Shown piece by piece: positions 45,038 through 54,464 of a stretch of DNA of 64,000 nt. The position numbers and the translations under genes were made by a program. The first letter of the stretch is position 1; every line of letters starts with the position of its first letter. The notes under the pieces are model-generated. The model worked only from the letters and a program-made list of their open reading frames with translations, had not been told where the DNA came from and did no database searches. The stretch lies in contig NZ_FNFF01000004.1 of NCBI RefSeq assembly GCF_900100315.1, positions 248,001-312,000 of the forward strand, written 5' to 3'. The stretch comes from Streptomyces indicus. GTDB taxonomy: Bacteria > Actinomycetota > Actinomycetes > Streptomycetales > Streptomycetaceae.

Positions 45038-46192
45038 CTACGCCGCCAGGCGGGCGCCCAGGAGGACCATGCGGAGTGCCCGCTCGGTGGCGTCCGTGAG
45101 GAACTCGCCGCCCCGGCCGAGCGCTTCGGGCAGCGAGACCGGCGCGGGCAGGATGCTGCTGTAGGCGTCCACACCCGAGGACCGGATCAGATGGGCACCC
45201 TCGCCGATCGTGCCCGCGAGGGCCAGGACGGGGCGTCCGGAGAGCTTGGCGCGGCGGGCCACTTCGGCGGGCACCTTGCCACGCGGGCTCTGGTGGTCGA
45301 GCGCGCCCTCGGCGGTGACGACCAGATCGGCGCGGGCCAGACGGGCGTCCAGGTCCAGGTGGTCGAGGAGGACCTCGAAGCGAGGGAGCAGGCGGGCGCC
45401 GAGCACCGCGAGTCCGGCGCCCAGGCCGCCCGAGGCCCCCGTGCCCGGGCCCTCCCGCAGGTCCAGGTCGCAGGGCAGGTCGCGCTCCAGGACCGAGGCC
45501 CAGCGGTCGAGGGCGGCGGCGAGTTCCTCGACCTGCCGCGGGGACGCGCCCTTCTGCGGGCCGAAGACCCGGGCGACTCCGCGCTCGCCGCACAGGACGT
45601 TGAACGGGTTGCAGGCGACCAGGAGTTCGGTGTCCTTCAGGCGCGGGTCGAGGCTCGTCGGGTCGATGCGGTCGAGGGTGCGCAACGCGCTTCCCCCGTA
45701 CGGGAGTTCGCGGCCGTCCGCGTCGAGCAGGCGCGCCCCGAGGGCTTGCAGGGCGCCGGCGCCGCCGTCCGACGTACCCGAGTCGCCGCAGCCGATCAGG
45801 ATGCGGCGCACCCCGTGGTCGAGTGCGGCGCGGATCAGCTGCCCCACTCCGTACGTGGTCGTGGCTCCCGGGTCGCGCCGATGGTGCGGCACCAGGGAGA
45901 GGCCCGCGACCGCCGCCATCTCGACGACCGCGGTGTCCGGGCCGAGCAGCGCGAAGTGGGTGGGCACGGGCTGTCCGACCGGGCCGGTCGCCCGGGTCTG
46001 CACCAGACGTCCGCCCCGGGTGCCGGCGGCGAGTGCCGCCGCGGTGCCCTCGCCGCCGTCCACCAGCGGGATCAGATCGATGGCGGCCTCCGGTACGACG
46101 CGCCGTACGCCTTCGGCGATGGCCTCGGCGGCGGCGTGCGCGGACAGGGACTCCTTGAAACCGCTGGGGGCGACGGCGATACGGGTGAGCAT
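45038..46192 (-). CDS. Glycerate kinase (GarK/GlxK family)
   Basis: 384 aa from ATG 46192, with AGGAG eight bases upstream. Signatures are APSGFKESLSAHAAAEAI, PLVDGGEGTAAAL, GCGDSGTSDGGAGALQALGA and TGASGGLGAGL. It phosphorylates D-glycerate. The SLC13-type permease is encoded 29 bp upstream on the same strand, suggesting an uptake-and-use operon. Confidence 0.93.
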   Translation of the reverse strand: MLTRIAVAPSGFKESLSAHAAAEAIAEGVRRVVPEAAIDLIPLVDGGEGTAAALAAGTRGGRLVQTRATGPVGQPVPTHFALLGPDTAVVEMAAVAGLSLVPHHRRDPGATTTYGVGQLIRAALDHGVRRILIGCGDSGTSDGGAGALQALGARLLDADGRELPYGGSALRTLDRIDPTSLDPRLKDTELLVACNPFNVLCGERGVARVFGPQKGASPRQVEELAAALDRWASVLERDLPCDLDLREGPGTGASGGLGAGLAVLGARLLPRFEVLLDHLDLDARLARADLVVTAEGALDHQSPRGKVPAEVARRAKLSGRPVLALAGTIGEGAHLIRSSGVDAYSSILPAPVSLPEALGRGGEFLTDATERALRMVLLGARLAA

Positions 46193-46221
46193 CCGGGGAT
46201 CTCCTTGTGCAGAGGGCGAGT

Positions 46222-47640
46222 TCACGGCTTGAGCACCGGCACGCCGAGCAGCGGCCAGACGGCGAGGGCGAAGAGCAGGACGAGGGCGGCGGTGAGCGGG
46301 GCCAGGACGGCCGAGAGGCGCAGCAGGTCGCGCGGGGTGTAGGTGGGCGTGCCGGGGATGTCCGAGAAGAGCGTCACGGGCTTGGCGGACGCGGGCAGCG
46401 TGTGGCAGAAGCCGGCCGCGGCGGTGGAGGCGAGTGCGGCGGCCACCGGGTTGACCCCCGCGCCGACGGCGGCGACCACGACCAGCGGGACCAGCACCGA
46501 GGAGCGGGCCGAGCGGGACTGGAGCACGAGGTGCGCGAGGGTGCTGACCACGATCACCACGGCGAGGAACACGGCCGGAGACAGTCCACCGGGCAGCCCG
46601 TCCACCAGCCACTTCGCCGCACCCGAGTCGGCGAGTGCGACCCCCATCGCCATCGTGGCCGCCATGAAGAGGAGCAGCGACCACGGCACGGTCTTGAGCG
46701 CGTCCTTCAGGCGTACGGTGCCCAGGGCCGGTGAGGAGGCGACGACCGCGCCGATCAACGCGACCACGGCGGGCGGCACTTGGTGCAGCGGCTCGCTGCA
46801 CCACAGGAGCACCACCGTGCCGAGCAGCAGCGCACAGCGGGTCTCCTCGGTGGTCAGCGGCCCGGTGACCGGGCGTTCGCTGTGCTCCTGGAGCTGGGAA
46901 GCCGTGATGTGCACCGGGCCCGTGCGGTCCGCGCGCCGGGTCATGGTGAGCAGGACCGCCTCGGCCGCCAGATGGGACGAGGCCACCGCGAGCGGCAGGC
47001 CGAGCAGCAGCCACTGCGTGAAGCCGATCTGCTCGCCGGTCGCCTCGAACAGGACGTTCACGGTGATCAGATGGGCGCCCGCACCGATCAGGGTCGCGAC
47101 CGCGGACAGCAGGATCACCGTCGGGAAGAGCAGCGCCAGCATCACGACCAGGCGCTTGCGGTCGGCGAGCACCTTGGCGAGGGCGAGGAAGACGGGCAGG
47201 GCGAGGGCCGCGCGTCCCGAGGTGGCCGGCACCGCGAAGGCCGTGACCACCAGGGCCGCGGTGGTCAGATGAGTCAACTGCCGTACGCTGCGCGCCCCGC
47301 TGACCAGGAAGGCCGCCGCACGCCCCGCGAGCCCGGTGCGCGCCACGGCCGCCGCGAGGACGAAGGCGCAGATCAGCAGCCAGACCGTCTCGTCGCCGAG
47401 CGTCCCGAACAGCGTCTCGCTGCTGATCACCCCGGTCGCGGTCAGGGCGAGTCCGGCGCCGAGCGCGATGTACGTGTCGTCGATCGGCGTGCCGATCCAC
47501 GCGCAGGTCGCCAGCGCGAACACCGCGAGGGTCAGGCGCGCTTCGCCGGTCAGCGCCGGGAAGGTGCCCGGCACGAGCAGCAGCGCGCAGATGCTGAGCG
47601 CCACGACGAGGGTGGCCGTCTGCCGTACGTTCAGTGTCAC
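46222..47640 (-). CDS. SLC13/DASS-family anion permease
   Basis: 472 aa from GTG 47640, with about eleven hydrophobic segments. VPATSGRAALALPV and the second-half FCHTLPASAKPVTLFSD resemble the paired substrate/sodium-binding motifs of the DASS family. Sodium-coupled uptake of a carboxylate is expected. Its operon partner glycerate kinase makes glycerate or a related acid a reasonable guess. Confidence 0.82.
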   Translation of the reverse strand: MTLNVRQTATLVVALSICALLLVPGTFPALTGEARLTLAVFALATCAWIGTPIDDTYIALGAGLALTATGVISSETLFGTLGDETVWLLICAFVLAAAVARTGLAGRAAAFLVSGARSVRQLTHLTTAALVVTAFAVPATSGRAALALPVFLALAKVLADRKRLVVMLALLFPTVILLSAVATLIGAGAHLITVNVLFEATGEQIGFTQWLLLGLPLAVASSHLAAEAVLLTMTRRADRTGPVHITASQLQEHSERPVTGPLTTEETRCALLLGTVVLLWCSEPLHQVPPAVVALIGAVVASSPALGTVRLKDALKTVPWSLLLFMAATMAMGVALADSGAAKWLVDGLPGGLSPAVFLAVVIVVSTLAHLVLQSRSARSSVLVPLVVVAAVGAGVNPVAAALASTAAAGFCHTLPASAKPVTLFSDIPGTPTYTPRDLLRLSAVLAPLTAALVLLFALAVWPLLGVPVLKP

Positions 47641-47721
47641 GTCGTACAGCGTTGCGAGCGGCGGTGAGCGATCGATGAGCCGTAGATGAAGGAAAGTTCA
47701 CCCGCACCGGCCGCCGTGCGA

Positions 47722-48387
47722 TCAAGCCCCGGGCAGCCGGTACCCCATCCCGCGCACCGTCTCGACATGGGCCGCGCCGAGCTTCTTGCGCAGCGCCCGT
47801 ACGTACACGTCCACGATGTTGGAGCCGGGGTCGAAGTCGTACCCCCACACGTGAGAGAGGATCTGCTCGCGCGAGAGCACCTGGCCGGGGTGGCGCAGGA
47901 ACAGTTCGAGCAGTACGAACTCACGGGCTGTCAGATCGACCGTACGGCCGTCGGCCCGTGCTCTTCGCGTCCGCAGGTCGAGGGTCAGCTCGCCGCTGCG
48001 CAGCACCGTCACCTCGGGCGCGCGGGCCGCGGTGCGCAGGCGCAGCCGTATCCGCGCGAGCAGCTCCTCGAAGCGGAACGGCTTGGTCATCCAGTCGTCC
48101 GCGCCGCCCTCCAGGCCGGCCACGGTGTCGCCCACCGAGTCGCGGGCGGTCAGCACGATCACGGGGACGGTGGCGCGGGCCTCGCGCAGCTGGCGCAGGA
48201 CCGTGAAGCCGTCCTTGCCGGGCAGTCCTATGTCCAGGACCACCAGGTCGTAGCCGCCGGTCAGGGCGTAGTCGTAACCGGTGTCGCCGTCGCCGACGAC
48301 GGTGGGCGTGAAGCCGTTGGCGCGCAGGCCCTTCTCCACGAAGGAGGCGATGCGCTCCTCGTCCTCGACGATGAGGATCCGGTTCAT
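47722..48387 (-). CDS. OmpR-family response regulator
   Basis: 221 aa. The receiver domain has Asp52 (LVVLDIGLPGKDG) and Lys in DWMTKPF. The winged-helix domain runs from about 125 (LTAREFVLLELFLRHPGQVLSREQIL...NIVDVYVRALRKKLG). ATG 48387 overlaps the kinase stop by four bases. It works with the upstream kinase. Its own 3' end lies 81 bp before the permease gene, so permease/glycerate kinase could be in the same transcript. Confidence 0.94.
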   Translation of the reverse strand: MNRILIVEDEERIASFVEKGLRANGFTPTVVGDGDTGYDYALTGGYDLVVLDIGLPGKDGFTVLRQLREARATVPVIVLTARDSVGDTVAGLEGGADDWMTKPFRFEELLARIRLRLRTAARAPEVTVLRSGELTLDLRTRRARADGRTVDLTAREFVLLELFLRHPGQVLSREQILSHVWGYDFDPGSNIVDVYVRALRKKLGAAHVETVRGMGYRLPGA

Positions 48388-49850
48388 CGTGCACTTCCTT
48401 TGCCGTACGGGTCGTTGAGGGGGAGCGCGAGGACGAAGGTGGCGCCCCCGCCCTCGGTGCGCCGCAGCAGGACACTGCCCCGGTGCCCCTCGGCGATCGC
48501 CTTGACGATGGACAGGCCGAGCCCGGCGCCGCTGCCGCGCGTACGGGTCGTGCCGCGCCGGAAGCGCTCGAAGATCAGCTCGGTGTCGTCGGGGTGGACG
48601 CCCGGGCCGGAGTCGGCGACGTAGAACTCCACGCGCGGCCCCTTCGTACGGGAGCCGATGCGGATGGTCTGGCCGGGGCCGGTGTGCTGCACGGCGTTCT
48701 GCGCCAGCTGCACCATCGCCTGCGTCACGCGCTGCGGGTCGAGCCCGGCCTCGCAGTCGGCCACTTCGGCCAGCTTCCAGTCGCGCGGGCCGAGGGTGCG
48801 GGCCTTCACGTAGACGTCGGCGGTGAGTTCGGCGAGCTGCACGGGTTCGGGGGTGACGAAGTCGGGGCGCTCGGCCTTCGCGAGCAGCAGCAGGTCCTCG
48901 ACGATCCGGCTCATCCGGTCGAGCTCGTCGGTGACGATCCGCATCGTCTCCTCGCGCTCGGCGGGATCCTCGCCCATGACCTCCAGATGGCCGCGCACGA
49001 TGGTGATGGGGGTGCGCAGTTCGTGGCCGGCGTCGTCCACGAACTGCCGCTGGGCCGCGAAGGCCCGCTCCAGGCGGTCGAGCATCCCGTTGAACGTCTC
49101 GGCGAGCGCGGCCACATCGTCCTTGCCCTGCACGGGGATCCGCCGGGTCAGGTCCTGCTCGGTGATCTGGGCCGCGGCCGTACGGACCAGGCGTACGGGC
49201 TTGAGGATGCGGCCCGCCACCACCCAGCCGATGCCGGTGGTCATCAGGAGCGCGACCCCGGATATCGCGAGCAGCACCCGGAACACCTGGTCGGCGCGGG
49301 CCTGGTCGTGCTGGGGGTGGAAGGCCACCACGAACGCGGCCCGCGGGTCCTCGCCGCGCAGGGCCACCTCCACCTTCGCCCACCGCACCTCGCCCGAAGG
49401 CCGCTCCAGAGTGCCGGAGGACGAGGGGTGCTCGAAGATCTGCCGCCGGGCGCCGCTGTCGTCGAACAGCGACAGATCCGTGCGGACCTCGCGTTCCTGG
49501 GCCAGCTTCGCCGGGTCGGGGTCGTGCTCGCGGGCGATCAGGCCCAGCAACTCCTCGTCCGGGTCGGCGTACTGGCGCTCCAGGAAGACCTTCAGGAGTT
49601 CACGCGTGTCGGTGAAGGGCCGGTTGGTCGCGGGGTCCCGGCCGACCTCGACGAAGTTCTTGAACTCGTTCGCCTCCTGGCTGAGAAGGAGGGCCACGCG
49701 CTGGTCGACATCGCGCAGCATGATCGAACGGGTCGTGCCGGCCACCGCGGCGAGCGCCACCGCCATCACCAGGAGCAGCCACAGCAGGATGCGGACGCGG
49801 GCCGAGATGCGGCGCGCGACGGGCTCAGCCGTCGTCGCCTTCGAAGGCAT
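48384..49850 (-). CDS. Sensor histidine kinase with HAMP domain
   Basis: 488 aa from ATG 49850, with GGGAG close upstream. TM1 is at about 18-38, followed by a ~155-residue extracytoplasmic sensor, TM2 and HAMP. The phospho-acceptor His is in DDAGHELRTPITIVRGH, then come N (QNAVQH), DSGPGV, FRRGTTRTRGSGAGLGLSIVK. An earlier ATG at 49883 lies in the repetitive Asp-codon tract of the overlapping upstream gene and is unlikely to be used. The 26-bp overlap with that gene suggests coupling. Confidence 0.92.
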   Translation of the reverse strand: MPSKATTAEPVARRISARVRILLWLLLVMAVALAAVAGTTRSIMLRDVDQRVALLLSQEANEFKNFVEVGRDPATNRPFTDTRELLKVFLERQYADPDEELLGLIAREHDPDPAKLAQEREVRTDLSLFDDSGARRQIFEHPSSSGTLERPSGEVRWAKVEVALRGEDPRAAFVVAFHPQHDQARADQVFRVLLAISGVALLMTTGIGWVVAGRILKPVRLVRTAAAQITEQDLTRRIPVQGKDDVAALAETFNGMLDRLERAFAAQRQFVDDAGHELRTPITIVRGHLEVMGEDPAEREETMRIVTDELDRMSRIVEDLLLLAKAERPDFVTPEPVQLAELTADVYVKARTLGPRDWKLAEVADCEAGLDPQRVTQAMVQLAQNAVQHTGPGQTIRIGSRTKGPRVEFYVADSGPGVHPDDTELIFERFRRGTTRTRGSGAGLGLSIVKAIAEGHRGSVLLRRTEGGGATFVLALPLNDPYGKGSAR

Positions 49851-50106
49851 CGTCTCCCGCACCCCGGTCGTCGTCATCGTCATCGTCCACCGGCGGCCTG
49901 GAGACCACCTCGTCGCTGGGCTCGCCGCTCGGCGTGCCCGTCGAGGGGGACGGACTCGGCGAGGGCGAACGGCTGTTGTCGAGCTCGACCTTCGGCGGCA
50001 CCTTGGGCGTCTCGGGGCTGTCGGTCAGTGCGTAGCTCGTCGCCGCGATGCCCAGGGGGATCGCCACTACGGCGGCGAGGGTCGCGATGCGCTGGGAGAA
50101 AGCCAT
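49825..50106 (-). CDS. Small exported protein with Ser-Pro repeats and an Asp tract
   Basis: 93 aa from ATG 50106. A signal or anchor sequence (MAFSQRIATLAAVVAIPLGIAA) precedes a Ser-Pro repeat and an acidic C-terminus containing seven consecutive Asp residues. It is the first gene of a three-gene unit with the kinase and regulator, overlapping the kinase start. The acidic tail could bind cations and feed the sensor, but that is speculation. Confidence 0.72.
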   Translation of the reverse strand: MAFSQRIATLAAVVAIPLGIAATSYALTDSPETPKVPPKVELDNSRSPSPSPSPSTGTPSGEPSDEVVSRPPVDDDDDDDRGAGDDAFEGDDG

Positions 50107-50234
50107 GCCCTCAGGGTGCGTCCGCGACCGTGCGCGCCGGATGAGCCGCAGATGAAGAAGTCTTCATCCGGTGCGCCGCGCCGGTGCGTCGCGGTGCACC
50201 GGACAGCCACCGCGCCGGTCTGTCGCGGTACCGC

Positions 50235-50516
50235 TCAGCTGTCGAGCCCGATGGCGAAGGCCGCCTCCAGGTCGTGCTGCGAGTACGTGCGGAACGCCAC
50301 GTGCGTGTCCGTGGCCTCGACGCCCGGGATCTTGCTGATCCGGCCGGGGATCACATCCGCGAGGTTCTCGTGCTGGGCCACCCGCACCATCGCGATCAGG
50401 TCGTACGTACCCGTGACCGAGAACACCTCGCTGACGCTGTCGAGGGCGGCGATGGACTCGGCGATCTCCGGGATCCGGTCCACGCTGGTCTTGATGAGCA
50501 CGATCGCGGTGATCAC
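50235..50516 (-). CDS. Lrp/AsnC-type RAM domain protein without DNA-binding domain
   Basis: 93 aa from GTG 50516, with GGGAGA upstream. VITAIVLIKTSVDRIPE, a VSEVFSVTGTYDLIAMV segment and a C-terminal THVAFRTYS match the ligand-binding/oligomerisation (RAM) half of Lrp/AsnC regulators. No helix-turn-helix precedes it. Such stand-alone RAM proteins bind small ligands or modulate full-length Lrp proteins. The ligand is unknown. Confidence 0.88.
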   Translation of the reverse strand: MITAIVLIKTSVDRIPEIAESIAALDSVSEVFSVTGTYDLIAMVRVAQHENLADVIPGRISKIPGVEATDTHVAFRTYSQHDLEAAFAIGLDS

Positions 50517-50566
50517 GGCTGGCTGTCTCCCTCGGTGGCCGGCGCCCTGTGCCCCGGCGGGCCCTT

Positions 50567-51322
50567 TCACTTTAGACGTACGCGCTTCCCGCCGGTCCTC
50601 GCCCGCACAGCGGCCCCACGGGCACCGGCATAGCGCACCCACGCGTAGAGGAACCCGAGTCCGAAGCCCACGAGGTGCGCCAGATACGCGACCCCCGGGC
50701 CGCTCGCGTCGCGCTGCGCCGCCAGCCACTGGAGCGCCACCCAGAACGGCAGCACGATCCACGCCGGGAAGCGCAGCGGAACGAAGAAGAGGAAGGGGAG
50801 CAGGCTGGTGACGCGTGCCTTGGGGAACAGTTTCAGGAAGGCCCCGAGCACCGCCGAGATCGCGCCCGAGGCCCCGACGAGGGTCTGCTCGGAGCCCGCG
50901 TTCGCCAGCGCGTACCCGAACAGGGCCAGCGCGCCGCAGCCCAGATAGAAGAGGGCGAACTGCAGATGCCCGAGCCGTTCCTCGACCATGCCGCCGAAGA
51001 CGTAGAGGAAGAGCATGTTGCCCAGCAGATGCAGCCAGCTGCCGTGCACGAACAGGGCGGTCACCGGGGTGATCGCGGCCCGCGGCGACCCGCTCAGGAG
51101 CTCGGCCGGGATGACGCCCCAGCGCGCGAAGAAGGAGCGCTGCTCGGCGAGGAGCGCGTCGCCCGTGCCGTACGCCGGGTTGAGGCCGGCGGCGGGGGAG
51201 AGGACGAACACCGCGCAGCAGACCGCGATCAGACCGTACGTGACCACCGGGCCGTGCCCTGTGAGGATCCGCCCCGCCCAGTTCCGCACGCCCCGGCCGG
51301 CGGCTCCCGTCTTTGTGATCAT
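50567..51322 (-). CDS. Rhomboid-family intramembrane serine protease
   Basis: 251 aa, six membrane helices. The catalytic Ser is in GASGAISAVLGAF and the His in AHLVGFGLGF. The HGSWLHLLGNMLFLYVFG segment is the usual L1/TM2 signature with the structural HxxxN. It cleaves membrane-spanning substrates. The gene is followed 50 bp later by the RAM gene. Confidence 0.93.
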   Translation of the reverse strand: MITKTGAAGRGVRNWAGRILTGHGPVVTYGLIAVCCAVFVLSPAAGLNPAYGTGDALLAEQRSFFARWGVIPAELLSGSPRAAITPVTALFVHGSWLHLLGNMLFLYVFGGMVEERLGHLQFALFYLGCGALALFGYALANAGSEQTLVGASGAISAVLGAFLKLFPKARVTSLLPFLFFVPLRFPAWIVLPFWVALQWLAAQRDASGPGVAYLAHLVGFGLGFLYAWVRYAGARGAAVRARTGGKRVRLK

Positions 51323-51473
51323 GCGCAGATCCTGACGGAACGGGACGGATGTGCCTAGACCGCCTCGCCGTGACGAGGGCTGTCCCCAAGTGCGGACGGC
51401 GTCCGCACGGCACCCCGCCAGGCCGTAGGGTTACGGGACGTACTTGCTGACACCCGAAAGGCGCCCCGCCACC

Positions 51474-51713
51474 ATGACGGTTCCCCTGCCGACCGCCGAG
51501 ACCCGCTGGCGCTGCACGCTCTGCGGCAATCTGACGCGCTTCGACGTGACCCGTTCCTCGAAGGTCGTGGAATACGTGCACCTCGACCTGGCCGGTGAGC
51601 CGAAGGTGGAGGAGCGTGAGGTGGTCAGTGAGACCATCGAGTCGGTGCGCTGCCGCTGGTGCAACGCACAGGACCAGGTCGAACTGGTGGACAGGCCGGG
51701 CGCGGGCTCCTGA
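51474..51713 (+). CDS. Small two-CxxC zinc-ribbon protein
   Basis: 79 aa from ATG 51474. CTLCGN near the start and CRWCNA near the end give four cysteines suited to one zinc ion. No other domain was seen. It is transcribed toward the NYN-domain gene, 33 bp downstream, and the pair may be co-expressed. The function is unknown. Confidence 0.75.
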   Translation: MTVPLPTAETRWRCTLCGNLTRFDVTRSSKVVEYVHLDLAGEPKVEEREVVSETIESVRCRWCNAQDQVELVDRPGAGS

Positions 51714-51746
51714 GGAGTGCCGCACCCTCGGATTTTGGGGTGACGG

Positions 51747-53093
51747 ATGGTGGAGAACCAGGGCGGGGAGCCGGGCGACGGCGCCGCTGAGGTGCTCGAC
51801 CGCCCGCTGCCCGAAGGAGTGCGGCGCAAGGTCATCGCGCTTGCCTCGGAGGGCTTCGGCTCCCTGACGATGGCCGAACTGCCCGCGCAGCTGCGCCAGT
51901 ACGCGCGGTTCACGCCCTCGCGGCGGCTGAAGTTCGCGGGCAATGCGATGGCTTCCGCGCTGGAGTCCGACGCCCTGTTCCGCCAGCGCATCGGCGAGCG
52001 GTTCCGCGAGGCGCAGCCCGAACTGGCCGGCGCCCTCGACGCGGGCTCGCCGCCGCCCGCCGCCGATCCGCTGGACGTGGCCGCCGCCGCGTATGTGCTG
52101 CGGCCCGTCGGCTGGGTCAAGCTGGTCACCGCCGCGGGCGAGGAGGCGCAGCGCGCCGAGTCCGAGCGCGCCGACGAGGAGACCAGGGCCGAGCTGGAGC
52201 GGCTGCGCGCGGAGCTCGCCGCCGCGCAGGACCACACCCGGGCCGAGACCGAACGGCTGCGCGCCGAGCTGGAGTCGGCGCGGAAGGAAGCCGAATCGCT
52301 TCAGCGCAAGCTGCGCAGCGCGCTGAGCGACATCAAGCGCGGTGAGGCGGCGCTGCGCAAGGTGCAGTCCGAGGCCGAGGCGCAGCGCGCCGAGGCGCAC
52401 GCCGCGCAGTCCGCGGCCGAGAGCGAGGCGCGGCGGCTCAAGTCCCGGCTCCAGGAGGCCGAGTCCGCCCTGGAGGCCAGCCGCAAGGCGGTGCGCGAGG
52501 GCCGGTCCATCGAGGACATGCGGGTGCGGCTGCTGCTCGACACCCTCCTGGAGTCCGCGCAGGGGCTGCGCCGCGAGCTCGCGCTGCCGCCCGTCGATGT
52601 GCGGCCTGCCGAGACGGTGGACGCGGTCGAGCCGGGCCGTATGTCCCCCAAGGACATCGCCGCGCGTGCCCTGTCCGAGGCCGACCCGGCCATCCTCGAC
52701 CAGCTGCTCGCGTTGCCGCAGGCGCATCTGGTGGTCGACGGGTACAACGTGACGAAGACGGGCTATCCGACGATGCCGCTGGAGAAGCAGCGGCTGCGGC
52801 TGCTCGGCGGTCTGTCCGCGCTGGCCGCGCAGACCGGCGCCGAGGTCACCTGTGTCTTCGACGGCGCGGAGCTGGCCGCACCGGTGCTGCTCGCGCCGCC
52901 GCGCGGGGTGCGGGTGCTGTTCTCCAAGCCCGGTGTGACGGCGGACGAGTTGATCCGCCAGCTGGTGCGCGCCGAGCCGCCCGGCCGGCCCGTGACGGTG
53001 GTCTCCACCGACCGCGAGGTCGCGGACGGGGTGGCGAAGGCCGGGGCGCGGCCGGTTCCTTCCGTGATGCTCCTCAAGCGGCTGTCCCGCTGA
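51747..53093 (+). CDS. NYN-domain (PIN-like) protein with long coiled coil
   Basis: 448 aa. Residues 1-110 are a conserved N-terminal domain. A long Glu/Arg/Ala coiled coil follows (about 130-260). The C-terminal ~160 residues are a YacP/NYN nuclease-like domain starting LVVDGYNVTKTG, with acidic FDGAEL and STDREVAD. This suggests an RNA-binding or RNA-cleaving role in the cytoplasm. The terminal bases including the stop are duplicated downstream. Confidence 0.88.
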   Translation: MVENQGGEPGDGAAEVLDRPLPEGVRRKVIALASEGFGSLTMAELPAQLRQYARFTPSRRLKFAGNAMASALESDALFRQRIGERFREAQPELAGALDAGSPPPAADPLDVAAAAYVLRPVGWVKLVTAAGEEAQRAESERADEETRAELERLRAELAAAQDHTRAETERLRAELESARKEAESLQRKLRSALSDIKRGEAALRKVQSEAEAQRAEAHAAQSAAESEARRLKSRLQEAESALEASRKAVREGRSIEDMRVRLLLDTLLESAQGLRRELALPPVDVRPAETVDAVEPGRMSPKDIAARALSEADPAILDQLLALPQAHLVVDGYNVTKTGYPTMPLEKQRLRLLGGLSALAAQTGAEVTCVFDGAELAAPVLLAPPRGVRVLFSKPGVTADELIRQLVRAEPPGRPVTVVSTDREVADGVAKAGARPVPSVMLLKRLSR

Positions 53094-53116
53094 CATCTCG
53101 GCTGTCCCGCTGACAT
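53079..53116 (+). repeat. 18-bp direct duplication spanning the NYN gene stop codon
   Basis: CGGCTGTCCCGCTGACAT at 53079-53096 recurs at 53099-53116 (period 20). The first copy contains the real TGA. Confidence 0.9.
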
Positions 53117-53435
53117 TCCGGCGGTCGCGCTGCGTAGTGCCGTTGGGCAGGTATCGCTCGGCTATCGGGGCTCTCGTCAACTCCTGTGACGTATGCCCGA
53201 ATTCGCGAGACCTTCACGGCACGTAGCGTCAATCTCCCCTTACTGCACGTGGGTTCTCGGTAAAGAAAACCTTCCGCGGCCGAGTTTTTTCTCATCGGGA
53301 TTTGAACTGATCACAGGAAGGTCACTAAGGTCACGCTCGAACCTTCGCACGGTTGATCACCCATAAGGGGTGACGGCAGGTTCACCGCCCACCGGTTCGT
53401 TCGGTAGGCGGCTTGAGGAGAAGGAGCCCGCCTTC
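53117..53435 (+). promoter_or_regulatory. Structured leader upstream of the first NlpC/P60 gene
   Basis: No gene was seen. The stretch 53200-53330 is relatively AT-rich and likely holds the promoter. AAGGTCAC occurs twice near 53320-53335. Two hairpins precede the ribosome binding site: TCACCC-ATAAG-GGGTGA (53357-53373) and CCGCCCACCG with CGGTAGGCGG (53385-53411). GAGGAGAAGGAG then precedes the GTG start. I did not recognise a known riboswitch class. Confidence 0.5.
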
Positions 53436-54464
53436 GTGGCGTCCCACCGTCGACCCAAGCAGCCGAGCCGCACCCGTGTGACCGTGCTCACCGCGACCGC
53501 AGCCGCCGCCGTGGCGCTCACCTCCCAGGCCGCGCAGGCCGACGAGAAGCCCACGAAGAAGGAAGTCAAGGCGAAGGTCGACAAGTTGTACGAGGAGGCC
53601 GAGAAGGCCACCGAGAAGTACAACGGCGCCAAGGAGCAGCAGAAGAAGCTCGAGGGCGAGATCGACAAGCTCCAGGACCAGGTCGCCCGCGGCCAGGACG
53701 AGCTCAACGAGCTGCGCGACAGCCTCGGTTCGATGGCCAGCGCCCAGTACCGCAGCGGCGGCATCGACCCGACGGTCCAGCTCTTCCTCTCCTCCGACCC
53801 CGACACGTACCTGGACAAGGCCTCCACGCTCGACCAGCTGACGGCCAAGCAGGCCGGCGCCCTGGAGAAGATCCAGGACAAGCAGCGCACCCTCGCGCAG
53901 CAGCGCAAGGAAGCCACCCAGAAGCTGAAGGACCTCGACGAGACCCGCGAGGAACTCGGCAAGAAGAAGAAGGAAGTCCAGGGCAAGCTCGGCGAGGCGC
54001 AGAAGCTCCTCAACACCCTGACCGCGAAGGAGCGCCAGGCGCTCGCCGCCGAGGACGCGCGCGCCAGCCGCGCCGCCGGCGACCGCGTCGACCTGGGCAA
54101 CTCGCCCAAGGGCTCCGGCATCGCGATGGCCGCCTTCCAGGCCGCGCAGAGCAAGATCGGCTCGCCGTACGTCTACGGTGCGGCCGGCCCCGGCTCCTTC
54201 GACTGCTCGGGTCTGACCTCCTGGGCGTACGCCCAGGCCGGCGCCTCCATACCCCGGACCTCGCAGGCCCAGGCCAGCTACGGCACCCGCATCTCCTCGC
54301 AGAGCGACCTGCGCGTCGGCGACCTGGTCATCTTCTACGGCGACCTGCACCACGTCGGCTTCTACGCCGGCAACGGCCAGGTCCTGCACGCCCCGAAGCC
54401 GGGCGCGGTCGTCCGCTACGAGTCGATCAACAACATGCCGTACATGTTCGGCGTCCGCATCTGA
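53436..54464 (+). CDS. Secreted NlpC/P60 peptidoglycan endopeptidase (first of a tandem pair)
   Basis: 342 aa from GTG 53436 (VASHRRPKQ). A signal peptide ends near QAAQA. A long Lys/Glu-rich coiled coil follows (about 45-220). The C-terminal NlpC/P60 domain has the triad Cys257 (FDCSGLTSW), His306 (HHVGFY) and His318 (LHAPKPG). It hydrolyses peptide stems in the wall, like mycobacterial RipA-type proteins. The coiled coil probably controls activity or localisation. Confidence 0.94.
   Translation: MASHRRPKQPSRTRVTVLTATAAAAVALTSQAAQADEKPTKKEVKAKVDKLYEEAEKATEKYNGAKEQQKKLEGEIDKLQDQVARGQDELNELRDSLGSMASAQYRSGGIDPTVQLFLSSDPDTYLDKASTLDQLTAKQAGALEKIQDKQRTLAQQRKEATQKLKDLDETREELGKKKKEVQGKLGEAQKLLNTLTAKERQALAAEDARASRAAGDRVDLGNSPKGSGIAMAAFQAAQSKIGSPYVYGAAGPGSFDCSGLTSWAYAQAGASIPRTSQAQASYGTRISSQSDLRVGDLVIFYGDLHHVGFYAGNGQVLHAPKPGAVVRYESINNMPYMFGVRI

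Noticed and set aside
49851-49883. Upstream ATG start for the OmpR-type sensor kinase
   Set aside because: It lies in the GAC/GAT repeat encoding the Asp tract of the overlapping gene and gives a Met/Thr repeat. ATG 49850 has a better ribosome binding site.
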